From the NCBI GenBank assembly GCA_026419775.2, contig JAOPGA020000687.1, positions 82,461 to 146,460 on the forward strand: DNA of 64,000 nt, given 5' to 3'. Both the position numbers and the translations under genes were made by a program. Shown here one piece after another: positions 32,211-42,502 of this stretch (positions are counted from its first letter, which is position 1; every line of letters begins with the position of its first letter). This DNA is from Acrasis kona (lineage: Eukaryota; Heterolobosea; Eutetramitea; Acrasida; Acrasidae). The notes beneath the pieces were generated by a model. It searched no databases, was not told the origin of the DNA, and worked only from the letters and a program-made list of their open reading frames with translations.

Positions 32211-33149
32211 ATGTTAACAACAAGACATGTGGCGAGGTTTGTGAATGCAAGGAGGTTTGGTAAACTACCAATTGAATACAAACCTGGTTCGCTTTTAGAT
32301 ATGCAACCCAGTGGACAGAACCTCTTCACTGTGTCTTATAAACACGACGAAGCTCCCTTAGTTTGTGTACTGGGATGGCTTGGAGCAGAATGGAGGCACC
32401 TTAATAAATTCACTACTTGGTATAACTCATGCAACATTCCAACACTTGCAACAATTCCAAGACTCCCCTCAACAGTATCGCACTCGCTGGGCAAAAGATA
32501 TGCAACACAATACATTGATCAGATCCAATCTCTTCATCAGGACAGCAATAGACCAATCATATTTCATACTTTAAGTGGAAATGGCCTGCTATTTCTTGGT
32601 AGACTAATACACGACCCAAATTTCCATTTAATTAAACATCGTATTCGGGGCGTTGTGATTGATTCCGCACCACCAGAAATTAGAGCAGATCGCTTCTCTA
32701 GAGGGTTTGTAGGTGCAACAAAAACACTTTTAGGATACAAGATGAGCACGGCATACGCTAACACTGACTTTTATCATAATCCATTCTTGACTCCAATTTT
32801 TGAGTTCCTCTTCAACATTTTCTTGATAAGGATGGGCAAGCTTAAACAATTCGAAACCATTCGACAAGATGTCATCAAAAAGCAACCACACGTGCCACAA
32901 CTATACCTTTTCAGCGACGCCGATGAACTAGTGCCTCCACAAGACGTTACCAACTTTATCAACATGAACAAGTCGGCACGCCATGATGCCCTCATTCAAG
33001 AATTACGTTTCAAAGACTCCAAACACGTTCAACATTTTAAAATGTATCCAAAAGAGTATTCTACAAGTATTTTGAATTTTATTGAAAAATGTTTGAGTGG
33101 CAATGCCCAGCCTACATCCAGTCAACCTGTTGTAAAGAAGATCAAATAA
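32211..33149 (+). CDS. TMEM53/DUF829-like alpha/beta-hydrolase
   Basis: Intronless, 312 residues. It matches the DUF829 family: LVCVLGWLGAEWRHL, FHTLSGNGLLFL (nucleophile-elbow region, Ser in LSGNG), VVIDSAPPE, LYLFSDADELVPP (acid), and SKHVQHFKMYP (His). The N-terminus is Arg-rich and could direct the protein to mitochondria or membranes. Animal TMEM53 is a nuclear-envelope protein that affects BMP signalling; catalytic activity is unproven. It ends 2 bp before the convergent SF3B4 gene's stop. Confidence 0.85.
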   Translation: MLTTRHVARFVNARRFGKLPIEYKPGSLLDMQPSGQNLFTVSYKHDEAPLVCVLGWLGAEWRHLNKFTTWYNSCNIPTLATIPRLPSTVSHSLGKRYATQYIDQIQSLHQDSNRPIIFHTLSGNGLLFLGRLIHDPNFHLIKHRIRGVVIDSAPPEIRADRFSRGFVGATKTLLGYKMSTAYANTDFYHNPFLTPIFEFLFNIFLIRMGKLKQFETIRQDVIKKQPHVPQLYLFSDADELVPPQDVTNFINMNKSARHDALIQELRFKDSKHVQHFKMYPKEYSTSILNFIEKCLSGNAQPTSSQPVVKKIK

Positions 33150-33151
33150 AG

Positions 33152-33844
33152 TTATGATGGTCCTTGATACGCATAAGATGGTACTTGTGGTACACCTGTG
33201 ATTAAACCAGCCATCATGGCCTGTTGTTGCTGTTGTTGTAATACAGGATTGTTTGCGGCCAACAATCTCTCCGCCTTGCTTCCGTGCTTCTCTTTGGAAT
33301 CCTTCTTAAACGCGTAGTCCACTGTGATTTGTCTTCCTGCTAGGTACATGTTGTTCATGGAGTACTTGGCCATGTCACTACTTTCGAAGCGATCGAAGCT
33401 AATGATGCCGTGACCACGGTTTCCCTTTAGTGGATCTCTTTCAATCTTTACTTGACTAATAATGTTTCCAAAAGCACCGAACGTATCGAAAAGCATCTTT
33501 TCGTCAATTTCTGGATCGAGATTTCCAACAAAGATATTAGCTCCAACGTCGAGAACTTTCTTGTCCTGACTGGCCTTGTTCACTTTGATGGGTTTTCCAA
33601 AAAGTTTTACCATGTTCATTACTTTGATCGCATAATCTGCATCCTGCTCCGACTTGAACTCTATAAAGCCATATCCACTGTGCGTGTTTGTTATACGGTC
33701 TTTTGGTATGTATACATTTGCGATAGGCCCTATTTGTAGGAACAACTCCCATAAAATTTCGTCATTGACTTGCTGGTCAATATTACCAACATAGCATGTG
33801 GCCTCTTGATTTCGTTCAGCAGGAGGTCCAAGTGCTGTCGCCAT
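33152..33844 (-). CDS. SF3B4: splicing factor 3B subunit 4 (SAP49)
   Basis: Intronless, 230 residues from ATG 33844; the frame runs further upstream into the divergent gene, but [21 protein letters not shown] is the conserved SF3B4 start. Two RRMs: RNP motifs CYVGNI/GYGFIEF (about 20-95) and IFVGNL/GHGIISF (about 105-180). SF3B4 is part of U2 snRNP and contacts SF3B2 and pre-mRNA upstream of the branch site. The long Pro/Gly tail of animal SF3B4 is replaced by a short Gln-containing tail. Confidence 0.95.
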   Translation of the reverse strand: MATALGPPAERNQEATCYVGNIDQQVNDEILWELFLQIGPIANVYIPKDRITNTHSGYGFIEFKSEQDADYAIKVMNMVKLFGKPIKVNKASQDKKVLDVGANIFVGNLDPEIDEKMLFDTFGAFGNIISQVKIERDPLKGNRGHGIISFDRFESSDMAKYSMNNMYLAGRQITVDYAFKKDSKEKHGSKAERLLAANNPVLQQQQQQAMMAGLITGVPQVPSYAYQGPS

Positions 33845-33878
33845 TACTTCTTTTTTCTTATTGAAGACAACTGAAACA

Positions 33879-35123
33879 ATGGAGAAATACAAGGATTCAG
33901 ACCCTAACACGCTTACAAGAGAACAGCTTTTAGAAATTGTTCTTGACATTAGAGGCGATCGGAATGTAAAGAATGATGAAGACCGTATGACGATTGACGA
34001 ATCAAATACTGTGAAAAAGCCAAAAAAGATTAAGAAGGAATTTGATTTTTCCAAACACCCAAAAAGACATGTTGCCCTAAAGATAGCATATATTGGCTTT
34101 AATTACCAAGGTTTCGCCTCTCAAACCCACGTACAGAACACTGTGGAAAACAAGATTTTCGAAGCACTTCTCAAAGTTAAACTGATTAGTGACCCTAATA
34201 ATTGCAAATACACCAGATGTGGTAGGACAGATAGTGGTGTTAGTGCGTTCGGACAAGTTATTGGCATCCAATTAAGGTCGTCAGAGGACGATGAGAAGCC
34301 ATTCGACTATGTTAGATTAATAAACAATGTACTGCCGGAGGACATTAGAGCTATTGCATGGTCATTTGTGGATGATGATTTTGATGCACGCTTTGATTGT
34401 CTGTACCGCACTTACAAGTATTTTTTTGTCAAGTCCAACCTAATTATTGAGAGAATGAGAGAGGCATCAAAATTGTTGATAGGCTCCCATGATTTTAGAA
34501 ATTTTTGCAAGATCAATGCCGACCAAGTCATAAGTTTTAATAGAATCATGTTAGACATTCAAATAAATAAATGTACTCCTGATCAAAAAGATGATGATCC
34601 AGACAGCCTGTATGAAATTATTATTTGTGGGTATAGTTTTCTGTGGCATCAAGTACGGTGCATGGTTGCAGTATTGTTCTTGGTGGGAGAGAGAAGAGAG
34701 GATCCTAGCATAATTCTGGAACTTTTAAATGTAGAAAAGAATCCAAGGAAACCTCAATTTGCGATGGCAAGCGAAATTCCACTCATTCTTTTTGATTGTG
34801 CGTTTGAGAATGTCAAGTTCCACGCCGATTCATCCAGACTTCGTGCTGAAGCAGTTGTTGACTTGGAGTCCCATTTTGTCCACATGTTCCAATTGAATTC
34901 AATCAAAACTAAAATTATCCAAACCATGATGAACTCGATACGGTGTTCTTTGGTTGTTGATGAGGTTGTTCCTGATCGCATCGTCACCCTCAACCAAATC
35001 AAGACCGACCATCCGAATCTTACTACACGAAAAGGGCCCCGATATGTCCCATTGATGGAGAGGTTGACAGGAAAAAGTGTTGAGGAGAAACGAGCTTCGA
35101 AACAAAACAAAAAAACTTTGTAA
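33879..35123 (+). CDS. PUS3: tRNA pseudouridine(38/39) synthase (PUS3/DEG1)
   Basis: Intronless, 414 residues from ATG 33879, 34 bp from the divergent SF3B4 start. It is a TruA-type synthase: substrate-binding [13 protein letters not shown], catalytic Asp in [29 protein letters not shown], and [14 protein letters not shown]. The Lys-rich N-terminus (about 45-75) and C-terminal [11 protein letters not shown] context favour PUS3 over PUS1. It modifies U38/U39 in the anticodon stem of many tRNAs. Confidence 0.93.
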   Translation: MEKYKDSDPNTLTREQLLEIVLDIRGDRNVKNDEDRMTIDESNTVKKPKKIKKEFDFSKHPKRHVALKIAYIGFNYQGFASQTHVQNTVENKIFEALLKVKLISDPNNCKYTRCGRTDSGVSAFGQVIGIQLRSSEDDEKPFDYVRLINNVLPEDIRAIAWSFVDDDFDARFDCLYRTYKYFFVKSNLIIERMREASKLLIGSHDFRNFCKINADQVISFNRIMLDIQINKCTPDQKDDDPDSLYEIIICGYSFLWHQVRCMVAVLFLVGERREDPSIILELLNVEKNPRKPQFAMASEIPLILFDCAFENVKFHADSSRLRAEAVVDLESHFVHMFQLNSIKTKIIQTMMNSIRCSLVVDEVVPDRIVTLNQIKTDHPNLTTRKGPRYVPLMERLTGKSVEEKRASKQNKKTL

Positions 35124-35178
35124 CTTGATGACCGTTGACACTTACCAACAAAATCCAAAAATAAACGTCTTAATAACC

Positions 35179-35484
35179 ATGACGATGTCAGGAAATGAAA
35201 AGTCTTTAGCTCCACATAAATATATTCCTTCCGATGTAACAGACGATTCTAGCTATGATACAGATATTGAAGTTCTTGACCTAGATGCAATTAAAGATGA
35301 GGTGTTCGGAAAGCCTAAAAAAGTTTTTGACATTTCAGAAGAAATTGAAAACAACAACGAGAGGCCTAACGGTCTAATCAAATCTTTATTCGCATCACAA
35401 AGTGAGAGCAACGAAGCAGCAGCCAACGAATATAATGAGGTTAGAAGAAAGAGAACATTGACAAGAGATAGGTCACCACGCTAA
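35179..35484 (+). CDS. small acidic/basic hypothetical protein
   Basis: ATG at 35179, 55 bp after PUS3; 101 residues. The first half is acidic and Ser/Asp rich (DVTDDSSYDTDIEVLDLD); the end is basic (EVRRKRTLTRDRSPR), resembling a nuclear signal with phosphorylation sites. The frame opens further upstream inside PUS3 but without convincing sequence. No family recognised. Confidence rests on composition and clean spacing. Confidence 0.55.
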   Translation: MTMSGNEKSLAPHKYIPSDVTDDSSYDTDIEVLDLDAIKDEVFGKPKKVFDISEEIENNNERPNGLIKSLFASQSESNEAAANEYNEVRRKRTLTRDRSPR

Positions 35485-35582
35485 GTAGAATTATCAACAT
35501 TGCTTTTTTAGTTGCACTGGCCATCAAGATTGACTCTTGTTGCTTGCATAATAAAATGTAAATATCATAAAGTGTGTTTTAT

Positions 35583-36270
35583 TTATTTTCTGGTCAAAGC
35601 GATTTGAACGGCCAACAAAGCTGCAAAAGCGAAGAATCCAGTGAAGGAGAACTAAACATAATGTGAGGAGTGCATCAACTTTTATACTTACGTCCTGTGG
35701 TTTAACAAGGCTTGACACTTCGTTATAGACCGATTCAATTGGTCTGCAAGAGTTCACTCTCCTGACACGTCCTTGCTTCTCAAAATAATCGATAACTGGG
35801 AGCGACTGTGTTACAAAAGTTTTGAATCTCTTTCTGATGGACTCCATGTTGTCATCAGATCTGCCGCTTGTTTCTCCTCTATGCAAAAGTCTTTTTTCCA
35901 ACTCTGCTTCTGGACATTCAAAGAACAAAACAAATTCGCACTTGCACACTTCATTTTCAAAGTCTACAGCTTGCTTCATTTCTCTTGGGAAACCATCAAT
36001 TAAGAATGTAGAGTTCTTAGAGTTGGGGTGCGAATAGATGGCTTTTCTTAGTAGTTCGATAGTGATGTGTCCGGGTACAATTTGTCCCTCCTTAATCATT
36101 TGACTAATCATATTACCAAGGTCAGTTCCACTGCTGGTTTCTGCTCTTAGCAGGTCACCAGCGCTGAAGTGAACAACGTTGTCATATGATGAAACGAGTT
36201 TGGAGCATTGGGTTCCTTTACCGGAACCAGGTCCACCAAGTACAAAGATGATACGACGGTGTTCTGGCAT
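35583..36270 (-). CDS. UMP-CMP kinase with C-terminal membrane anchor
   Basis: Exon 1 is 36270-35692, the intron is 35691-35652, and exon 2 is 35651-35583; 215 residues. NMP-kinase features: P-loop GGPGSGKGT, NMP-binding GDLLRAETSSG, FLIDGFPRE, and LLHRGETSGRSDDNMESI, matching the UMP-CMP branch. The short second exon adds FSFTGFFAFAALLAVQ plus a basic end (LTRK), a typical tail anchor. Without splicing the frame would read through the intron. Soluble UMP-CMP kinases lack this tail; anchoring to mitochondrial or ER outer surface is inferred. Confidence 0.87.
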
Positions 36271-36333
36271 GCTTAAATTTCTACTTTTTTAGATTACTAT
36301 TTTTTCGTAACAAAAGTGGTCCAGATCCAATTA

Positions 36334-36382
36334 CCCTACCCTAAACCCTAACGCATTTGGTAGCAATTAGGGTTCCCTAACC
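36334..36382. repeat. short telomere-like repeat cluster, two orientations
   Basis: CCCTACCCTAAACCCTAA at 36334-36351 and TTAGGGTTCCCTAACC at 36367-36382 resemble units of the TTAGGG telomere repeat in opposite orientations within 49 bp. They lie between the UMP-CMP kinase promoter and a transposon-like remnant. Confidence 0.6.
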
Positions 36383-36429
36383 TTTTTAAAATTAGAACAG
36401 AACTACAGACAATATACGATTAAACATGC

Positions 36430-37030
36430 TCAATACTTGTTTATTTTTTTATATAACATTATATATATACGAAGCATGTCTTCCCCATTAAAATATGCAT
36501 CGACCACCATGTTATAGTCTACTTCCCCAAGGAAAGCCCAAATTATGTATCCAAAACCAATGCCAACTGAATATAGACGGAAAAATGTATCGTCGGTTGT
36601 TGTCCTGCACAAATCTGATCGAGTGCAAACGTCCCCAAAATGCTTGATGTTCTCAACTTGCAATTTATGTTGCATGGAAGTGATGTGCTCTCGTGTAACT
36701 AGCAGTTTTGGATTGCTGGGATCCTCCACCTTCAGCATTTCATTCGCTCCTAGGACAAGTTTGTCTACTGATTTTTCTCTGGAGTTCATCAAAACGTAGT
36801 TTTCGACTTCATTCTTGCGCTCGTCAGTTAGGAAGGCCTTTTTACTTGAAGTCCCAATTGTGCACGTATGGTGGTTAAACATCAAGTAACGTTTAACGTC
36901 GGCACTCTCCCATGCCTTGATCTTGCACTTGCATAATGTTGATGTTGATCGTCCATCTTCAGCTTTTATGCGAAGCCGTGAGTGGCACTGATATACCTCC
37001 GCACCGTCTTTACTTGCAATTAAATGGTGT
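36430..37030 (-). pseudogene. transposon-derived zinc-finger-like fragment
   Basis: A frame open from about 37027 down to TAA at 36430 contains a Cys/His-spaced segment (YQCHSRLRIK, CKCKIKAW, then NHHTC) that resembles the DNA-binding zinc fingers (FLYWCH/WRKY-GCM1 type) of Mutator-like and related transposases. A polar helical part follows and ends in a hydrophobic stretch. There is no ATG upstream of the finger and an in-frame stop lies just before it, so it looks truncated. The first ATG inside the frame would drop half of the finger. No catalytic domain is visible. Confidence 0.35.
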
Positions 37031-37218
37031 TACACTTGTGCTCTACACTCTAAGCAAATTAACCATATATGGAAAGATAAAAATATATTCCCCGCAAACA
37101 TGAACGTTACGAAAACATGATGACAGTGGCGTACATACAAGTCCGTTACTAGAAGCTTGGCGCGAAGCTTTAAGGTATAAAGGGGATTGAAGATATTATT
37201 GGATTAAAAGTCTACAGG

Positions 37219-37526
37219 TTGACACAACCAAACGTTTTAAACAATGACTTCAGCGTAACTCAAGGCTCTCTGTACTCCACAAGTGTAAACTCACAAGTGA
37301 TTTCATATGTTGGTCCATACACAGAAGAAAGGGAATTGAACTTCACTACGTATTTTGAGGAAAATGACATTACCATTGGGGTGCAGATAGTTATGACTAC
37401 ATGTCATCGCCAGTGAATAATTCGTGCAATTCGACTTTTACGCCTCCTCAAACACCATCAACATCACACAGCTCAAGTCCAATGCCTGGTGGAGCCTCTC
37501 CATTACATCAGTCCTCAACTCCTTGA
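37219..37526 (+). pseudogene. frame-broken hypothetical reading frame
   Basis: A non-ATG frame runs 37219-37416. From about 37390 a different frame reads a Ser/Thr/Pro-rich stretch (NSTFTPPQTPSTSHSSS) to TGA at 37526. The second frame looks coding but has no start and no short intron that would connect it to the first. It could be the end of a decayed gene. The surrounding 37031-37598 shows nothing else. Confidence 0.25.
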
Positions 37527-37598
37527 TTACAACAATATTTATACGTTGAAGTCAACCAATCACTATTTCCACCCAACTTATTTTAATGAAGTGCACTA

Positions 37599-38543
37599 AT
37601 GGCATATATTCAGTTTGTTTTTCCTCCATCGGATGTTATCATCGCAAACTGGGAGCAACAAAAAGAGTACAAATCTATTAATTTTAGGGGAAGAGGAATG
37701 AATGATGCAGCATTTAGTTATTTACATCAGATTATCATCAAAGCCGCCAATAATCAAAAAAGACGTATTGATTTGAGCAATAACGCGTTAACGAATTTAT
37801 CGGTTACCAATATAATTGACCTTTCAAAAAGGAATTTTACCAAAATATATATCGAAGGCAACCTTTTCAAATTGGAAAATCTGGACGAAAAAACAAGAGA
37901 ATACCTTATTGGTTGCATGAGAGATAACAGCGACGTGGGCGAAACGCATCTGCATGCATCGATCGTAAGAATTGGGAACCTCAGTGAACAGGAAGAAGGC
38001 CTTGCTTTATCTGCACATAAAAAAGCGAACTTTTTAGAAAAGCAAATAGCCCAGACATCAAAAGATGTTTCTGAGTTGACAAAAGCCGTCGACAAATTAA
38101 CAAAAAACGTAAGTGGCCATCAAAAGAATTTCGACAAATGGTACAAAGTTATCGAAAGTAAAATTATAGTTACTCTACTTGATCACCTTTCTGGGTTCAG
38201 AACATTAAACTATGAAGAAATGAGAGAAGCAGGATTAGAATTTCATGAAACAGATGTTTTGCTTATAAGTGAGGATGGCGAAACGATCATTATTGGAGAA
38301 GTCAAGCATGAAATCGTGGACCTTGCTTATAAGCAATTATTTATACGACGCGCTGCAATTCGGGCGTTGTTGGATGATGAAGAAGAGAGACCTGCCATCC
38401 TCAAAAATGCCAAAGATATTATATGTGCTATTGGAGCGGAGATTGCATCGGTTCAACATATACAAAAATGTCAGGAAAAAAGAATAATGCTTGTAATTCC
38501 TTCCGGTGAAAGATATAAAGTTATGAGATACGATAAACAATAA
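37599..38543 (+). CDS. LRR-like / coiled-coil / PD-(D/E)XK nuclease-fold protein
   Basis: Intronless, 314 residues. The N-terminal 100 residues contain leucine-rich-repeat-like segments (IDLSNNALTNLS, IYIEGNLFKL). A coiled coil spans about 140-190. The C-terminal domain carries the pattern of a PD-(D/E)XK restriction-endonuclease fold: ETDVLLISEDGETIIIGEVKHE, with Asp219, Glu234 and Lys236 as candidate catalytic residues. The predicted strand-turn-strand and following helix (AYKQLFIRRAAIRAL) fit. Similar nuclease modules end Crinkler-type effectors and many selfish-element proteins. There is no secretion signal. Neighbouring transposon debris on the left fits an accessory gene. Function is inferred from the motif only. 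Confidence 0.75.
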   Translation: MAYIQFVFPPSDVIIANWEQQKEYKSINFRGRGMNDAAFSYLHQIIIKAANNQKRRIDLSNNALTNLSVTNIIDLSKRNFTKIYIEGNLFKLENLDEKTREYLIGCMRDNSDVGETHLHASIVRIGNLSEQEEGLALSAHKKANFLEKQIAQTSKDVSELTKAVDKLTKNVSGHQKNFDKWYKVIESKIIVTLLDHLSGFRTLNYEEMREAGLEFHETDVLLISEDGETIIIGEVKHEIVDLAYKQLFIRRAAIRALLDDEEERPAILKNAKDIICAIGAEIASVQHIQKCQEKRIMLVIPSGERYKVMRYDKQ

Positions 38544-38597
38544 ACATCAGCTCTTAGTTTAAAATTGAATAGTGCTGAGCAACAAACAAACCAACAT

Positions 38598-38939
38598 TTA
38601 CAAAATATTAACTTGTAGCATCAAATCGCTTTTTTTTATTGTTATTATGGTGTTTGAGGTTGAATCTGGTCTTCCAACTCCTTCGTTTGTGTTGTGCATA
38701 TTGCTCGGCGCCAATGGATCTTGTGGTGACAGGTTGCTTCCCTTGAGTACTAGTCCGCTCATCATTTGTTTTCTTTTTATTTGTGCATGTGGCATTGTAT
38801 TTATAGTCAGAATGGTTTCGAGTGTTTTCATGAAAATTTCGAAAGGTTGGCTATCGAAACAAGCTTGTTTCAATAGGAATCCTACACTGGATATGGCTAA
38901 TCTACTCAGGTATCGAGTAGTTGTTATACCTCCATTCAT
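38598..38939 (-). CDS. possible small hypothetical protein
   Basis: 113-residue frame with ATG at 38939. It has a mixed N-terminus, a polar middle and an end KGSNLSPQDPLAPSNMHNT that looks coding in composition. A hydrophobic frame lies opposite on the + strand (38572-38955); the minus frame is preferred because it has a proper ATG and less biased composition. No family recognised. Outside it, 38544-38992 is spacer. Confidence 0.35.
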   Translation of the reverse strand: MNGGITTTRYLSRLAISSVGFLLKQACFDSQPFEIFMKTLETILTINTMPHAQIKRKQMMSGLVLKGSNLSPQDPLAPSNMHNTNEGVGRPDSTSNTIITIKKSDLMLQVNIL

Positions 38940-38992
38940 ACTTCGTTACAACTAGTCAACCAATTTAACCAATCACCGAAATATAACATAAC

Positions 38993-39479
38993 ATGGCTCG
39001 TCGCAGTTTATTGAAGAGACTCCTTCGTCAACAACAAGTCTTCTCCAAATATCTTCTAAATAAAGGTCGCAATGCCGAGGCAAGTTTCAACCACTTCTGC
39101 AACGAATATGCTGGTCCTCAAGCCACACAAGCCATAAGGGATGCTGAAAAGTATGAAAACTTCAATGTCAAATTAATATTAAAATACAAAGCTACGATGA
39201 TATGATTCAGAATAAACGCGCCGAGCTCTTCAATCTCAGAATCGCAGTGCTACCTGAGAAGCTACGCGTACTAAAGGGAGAACTTGCTGACTTTGGCCAA
39301 AACGTTTGCTAACATGCCTACAATTAATTAACATATTTTAGATGATGAAGCCAGGTGACATCACTGTTGGAATGGTTTATGATGTATCAGTTGTGATTTT
39401 CTTTGCCATACTTGCCTTCATTGTAGGAGAGAAGATCGGTAGATGGGACTATGACGGATATGACAACGAAGAATTTTAA
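38993..39479 (+). CDS. small single-pass membrane protein, probably mitochondrial
   Basis: Three exons: 38993-39166, 39211-39303, 39342-39479, introns 44 and 38 bp, all phase 0; 134 residues. A basic Leu/Arg/Gln N-terminus (MARRSLLKRLLRQQQ) could be a mitochondrial presequence. A helical middle follows, then one membrane span (VVIFFAILAFIVGE) near the end and an acidic tail (WDYDGYDNEEF). The size and layout recall accessory subunits of ATP synthase or respiratory complexes, but no family is recognised. Confidence 0.7.
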
Positions 39480-39544
39480 TTAAAAACAAGGGATAATCCA
39501 TAAAAAATACATTCGGAACATTTATTAAAAATTGTTTATTGTAT

Positions 39545-42370
39545 CTAGATGGTTGAAAATGCATTAGATTCTTGTGATGTCTCTCTAAATAAATTCATGA
39601 ATGGTTTGGCTTTGTGCTGGTCGTTGGTCTCCTTCAAATAGAACATTGACAGGTTATAATAAGTATTAGCATAGGAGGGATCTATTCTAATCGCCTCCAT
39701 GTAATCGCTTTCAGCACCCACATAGTCCTTTGACTTGATCTTCATCGAAGCCCTCAAATTAAGTGCTTGTGCCACGATCCCACGGTCATCGTACATGATG
39801 TGATCCTCTCCTCTCATGTGGTGTCCACCGTAAATTTGTTTTGTCATTGTCTTTTTGGCTTTAATGGTCTGTTCTGTGTAATCCTCATCAAAAGTGGGTT
39901 CGTTGTTATTGGTCGGGAACAATGAAACACTATTTGACTGTACGGGCGAAGGCTTCAATTGTGATTTTCTTAACATAACCTGGTGACGATCTTCATGTTG
40001 AACCAATACTGAGCACGGAGAGGATGTCAATCGCTGTTGTAATTCTCTGTGCAAGAGTGCCTGTCTACATGCGTAAGGAACATCAGAAAATCTTTTGTAA
40101 CGAAACAGATCCAAACAAGTATCCAGGTCGGCAATTGCCAGAGTTTCCATTCCCCTTTCATAATGCAGAGTCGCTCTTTTAAGATGTGCTTCAAGATGGT
40201 CAGGACAGTACTTGATGGTATTTGTATAATCTTCAATTTTTAAGGTAACCACACTTTGAACTTGGGCTCTAAAAAAATAACAGGCAGCATGTACAGGGTT
40301 GAGCTCAACGGCTCTATTCAAATCACTAAGTGCTTTATTTTTATCAACACTTTGGGCCAACAGACCCCTCAGGAAATAACAATAATATGAGGGAGCATAG
40401 CGTTCCTTATTGGATTCAATTTCGGATTGTTGAATCATATCGCTCAATTGTTTGTACAAGTTTTGATTAGCACGTGCGGAACCATCCCTAGATCGTTGCA
40501 TCAGTGCCAATTGTATACGCACGTCCACACTATCAGCACCCAACGATCGTAGCGTCCGATGAAACTTGAATGGATCGTACCCGTATGGATTGATGCTTAA
40601 ACATTTTTTGTAATCCTTGTCTGCTTGGGCGTAGTCGTTCATACTTTCATGAAACAGGGCTCCCCTCATTAAATAGGCGTCGGCGCAGTTGGGAACAATC
40701 TTGATTAGATTCGTGTAGTCGTTCTTGGCCTCTTCGAACAAACCCATTCTCTCTAGTGTCATCCCTCTAAATAAATAAGTGTTTACAAGAATCATGTTGT
40801 TTGCTTCGTCATTATCCTTGAGTTCCTTCGGACCCATGCTGATGCTCTTACTAAAATCGAAACGGCTCATCTCGTCCCACTTGAGTAGACCAAAGTTCAT
40901 GAGACCTCGATAATAGTAGACTTGGTGGTTGAGCGGATCGTGCCAGACTTGTTTTTGGTAATATTCTTCAATCTGACACAATGTGAGATCTTGGTTTATC
41001 CGATAGGTTTTGCGAGATCCTAATGGATATTGCTTAATGTCGACGTGGCTGCACAGTATTTTTATGAATTGTTCGAATCGGCGGGAGTACTTGAATGGTT
41101 TCTGGACGCTTACTTTTTCCTTTTCTCGTTTGCTGATTTTGCTTTTGAGTGCACTCATACCAGTCTTGAGAGCCTTTTCTAATTGTTTCCTATTGTTGTA
41201 GCGCTGTAGAATGTCAATAATGCCGATTAGGTAAACTTCTCCGCGATCTATCGAATAGCAGGCTTGGTTGTAGGCGCCGAAGAACTTTTGGTTGTCTCCA
41301 TTTTCTTCGCACGATGTAGAATGTACACCCATCAGCAGACTATAATCAATAATGTCATTTTGTTTTAAAAATCTCACGTCTGCAACAATTCTTTCGTAAA
41401 GTCTCTTTTTTAGTTGTGGTGTCAACCTAATGTCACCTTCATTAATGTCATTGTCCTTTAGGATTGGATTCTTGTTGGATAGTTCTTTTTCAGAAGCAAA
41501 GCGACCAGCTGTAGATCCCTTAAGATCGTATCGACGATTAATGACCTTGTTTGAAAAGAACAAGTTGTTCATGCACACGAAGCGATAACACATTTTGCTG
41601 GCTCCAATCTTTGTGACTTCGAACAGACAATAAAATTGTGAAAGTAGAGTCTCTTTCCTTCGTGACTCAATGTGCTTATAGTAGTTTGGCAACATTTCTA
41701 AAAGAGTCACCAACTCCTCCTCTGTCACACTTTTAAGTATATACCGTTGTGAGTGTGTGAAGAAAAAGAACGCCCCACTTTTCCCTGGTGTTCCAATTTT
41801 TGTATATGCTCCATTCGTCCCATTGAGTGACTGATGAAAATCGCGCTCCCCCACATCTACTCAAAATGAACAAAGGAATAATGAATTCGCGTACCTAAAT
41901 GAGTCCTTATTAATCTAAAGACCGAAGGGTTATACATTTTCACTTCATATGGAGAGTTTCTGAACGAAATTGTCTGGTCTACCATAAAATCTTCCTCCGT
42001 AACAACACTTGCACCAAGAGGATCTTGGGAATCAATGTGCGACTCTCCAGCTCCCCTCATGAATGTGCGTTGTATTATCCTCATCAATTCATAATCTTTA
42101 TCCGTATTTAAAACCTGCTTCCCAACCTTATTCACACATTCTCCCTCTCCTGTTTGTATTTCAAAATCTTCTGCTTCCGTATTAAGGTACTCCGTATCAG
42201 TTTCAAATTGTGTTGAGGTGCAATCATATACCGGAGGAGATGGTGGTGGCGTCTCACTGGAGGAAGAAGCAATTACTGGTACCTGATATTTCTATTTTCA
42301 AAGTCAATCTCCATCATCTCAATAACCTTACCTCAGGCTTCCGGTACACATCGTTGGAACGATTCCTCAT
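39545..42370 (-). CDS. phosphatidylinositol-phosphate kinase fused to TPR repeats
   Basis: Exon 1 is 42370-42332, exon 2 is 42282-41895, and exon 3 is 41856-39545 (introns 49 and 38 bp); 912 residues. The PIP kinase catalytic core (about 60-420) shows GKSGAFFFFT, RYDLKGSTAGR, IIDYSLLMGVH, LIGIIDI and the closing VQKPFKYSRRFEQFI typical of PIP4K/PIP5K. After it come multiple tetratricopeptide-like helical hairpins (about 440-880; EEAKNDYTNLIKIVPNCADA, AESDYMEAIRIDPSYANTY). It should phosphorylate a PI monophosphate at a membrane while the TPRs dock partners. The start is the only in-frame ATG of exon 1; open sequence just upstream lacks another. Confidence 0.86.
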
Positions 42371-42502
42371 TACAGCAAAATGTCCCTTCTGCCAAGTTCT
42401 CTTTTGATAGCAAAAACCGTCAATGTCATAATAAGAAAAAGCGTATTACTGTAAACAAAATGATGAAAAAAATATAAGTAATTTATATGCGATAATACAT
42501 TT

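Noticed and set aside
38572..38955. 127-codon hydrophobic + strand frame
   Set aside because: It is the complement of a better-composed - strand frame with a true ATG; its hydrophobicity looks like antisense reading.
42371..42445. Upstream extension of the PIP kinase (YYDIDGFCYQKRTW)
   Set aside because: It is open and coding-like, but an in-frame stop lies just upstream and no splice acceptor in the right phase or ATG was found.
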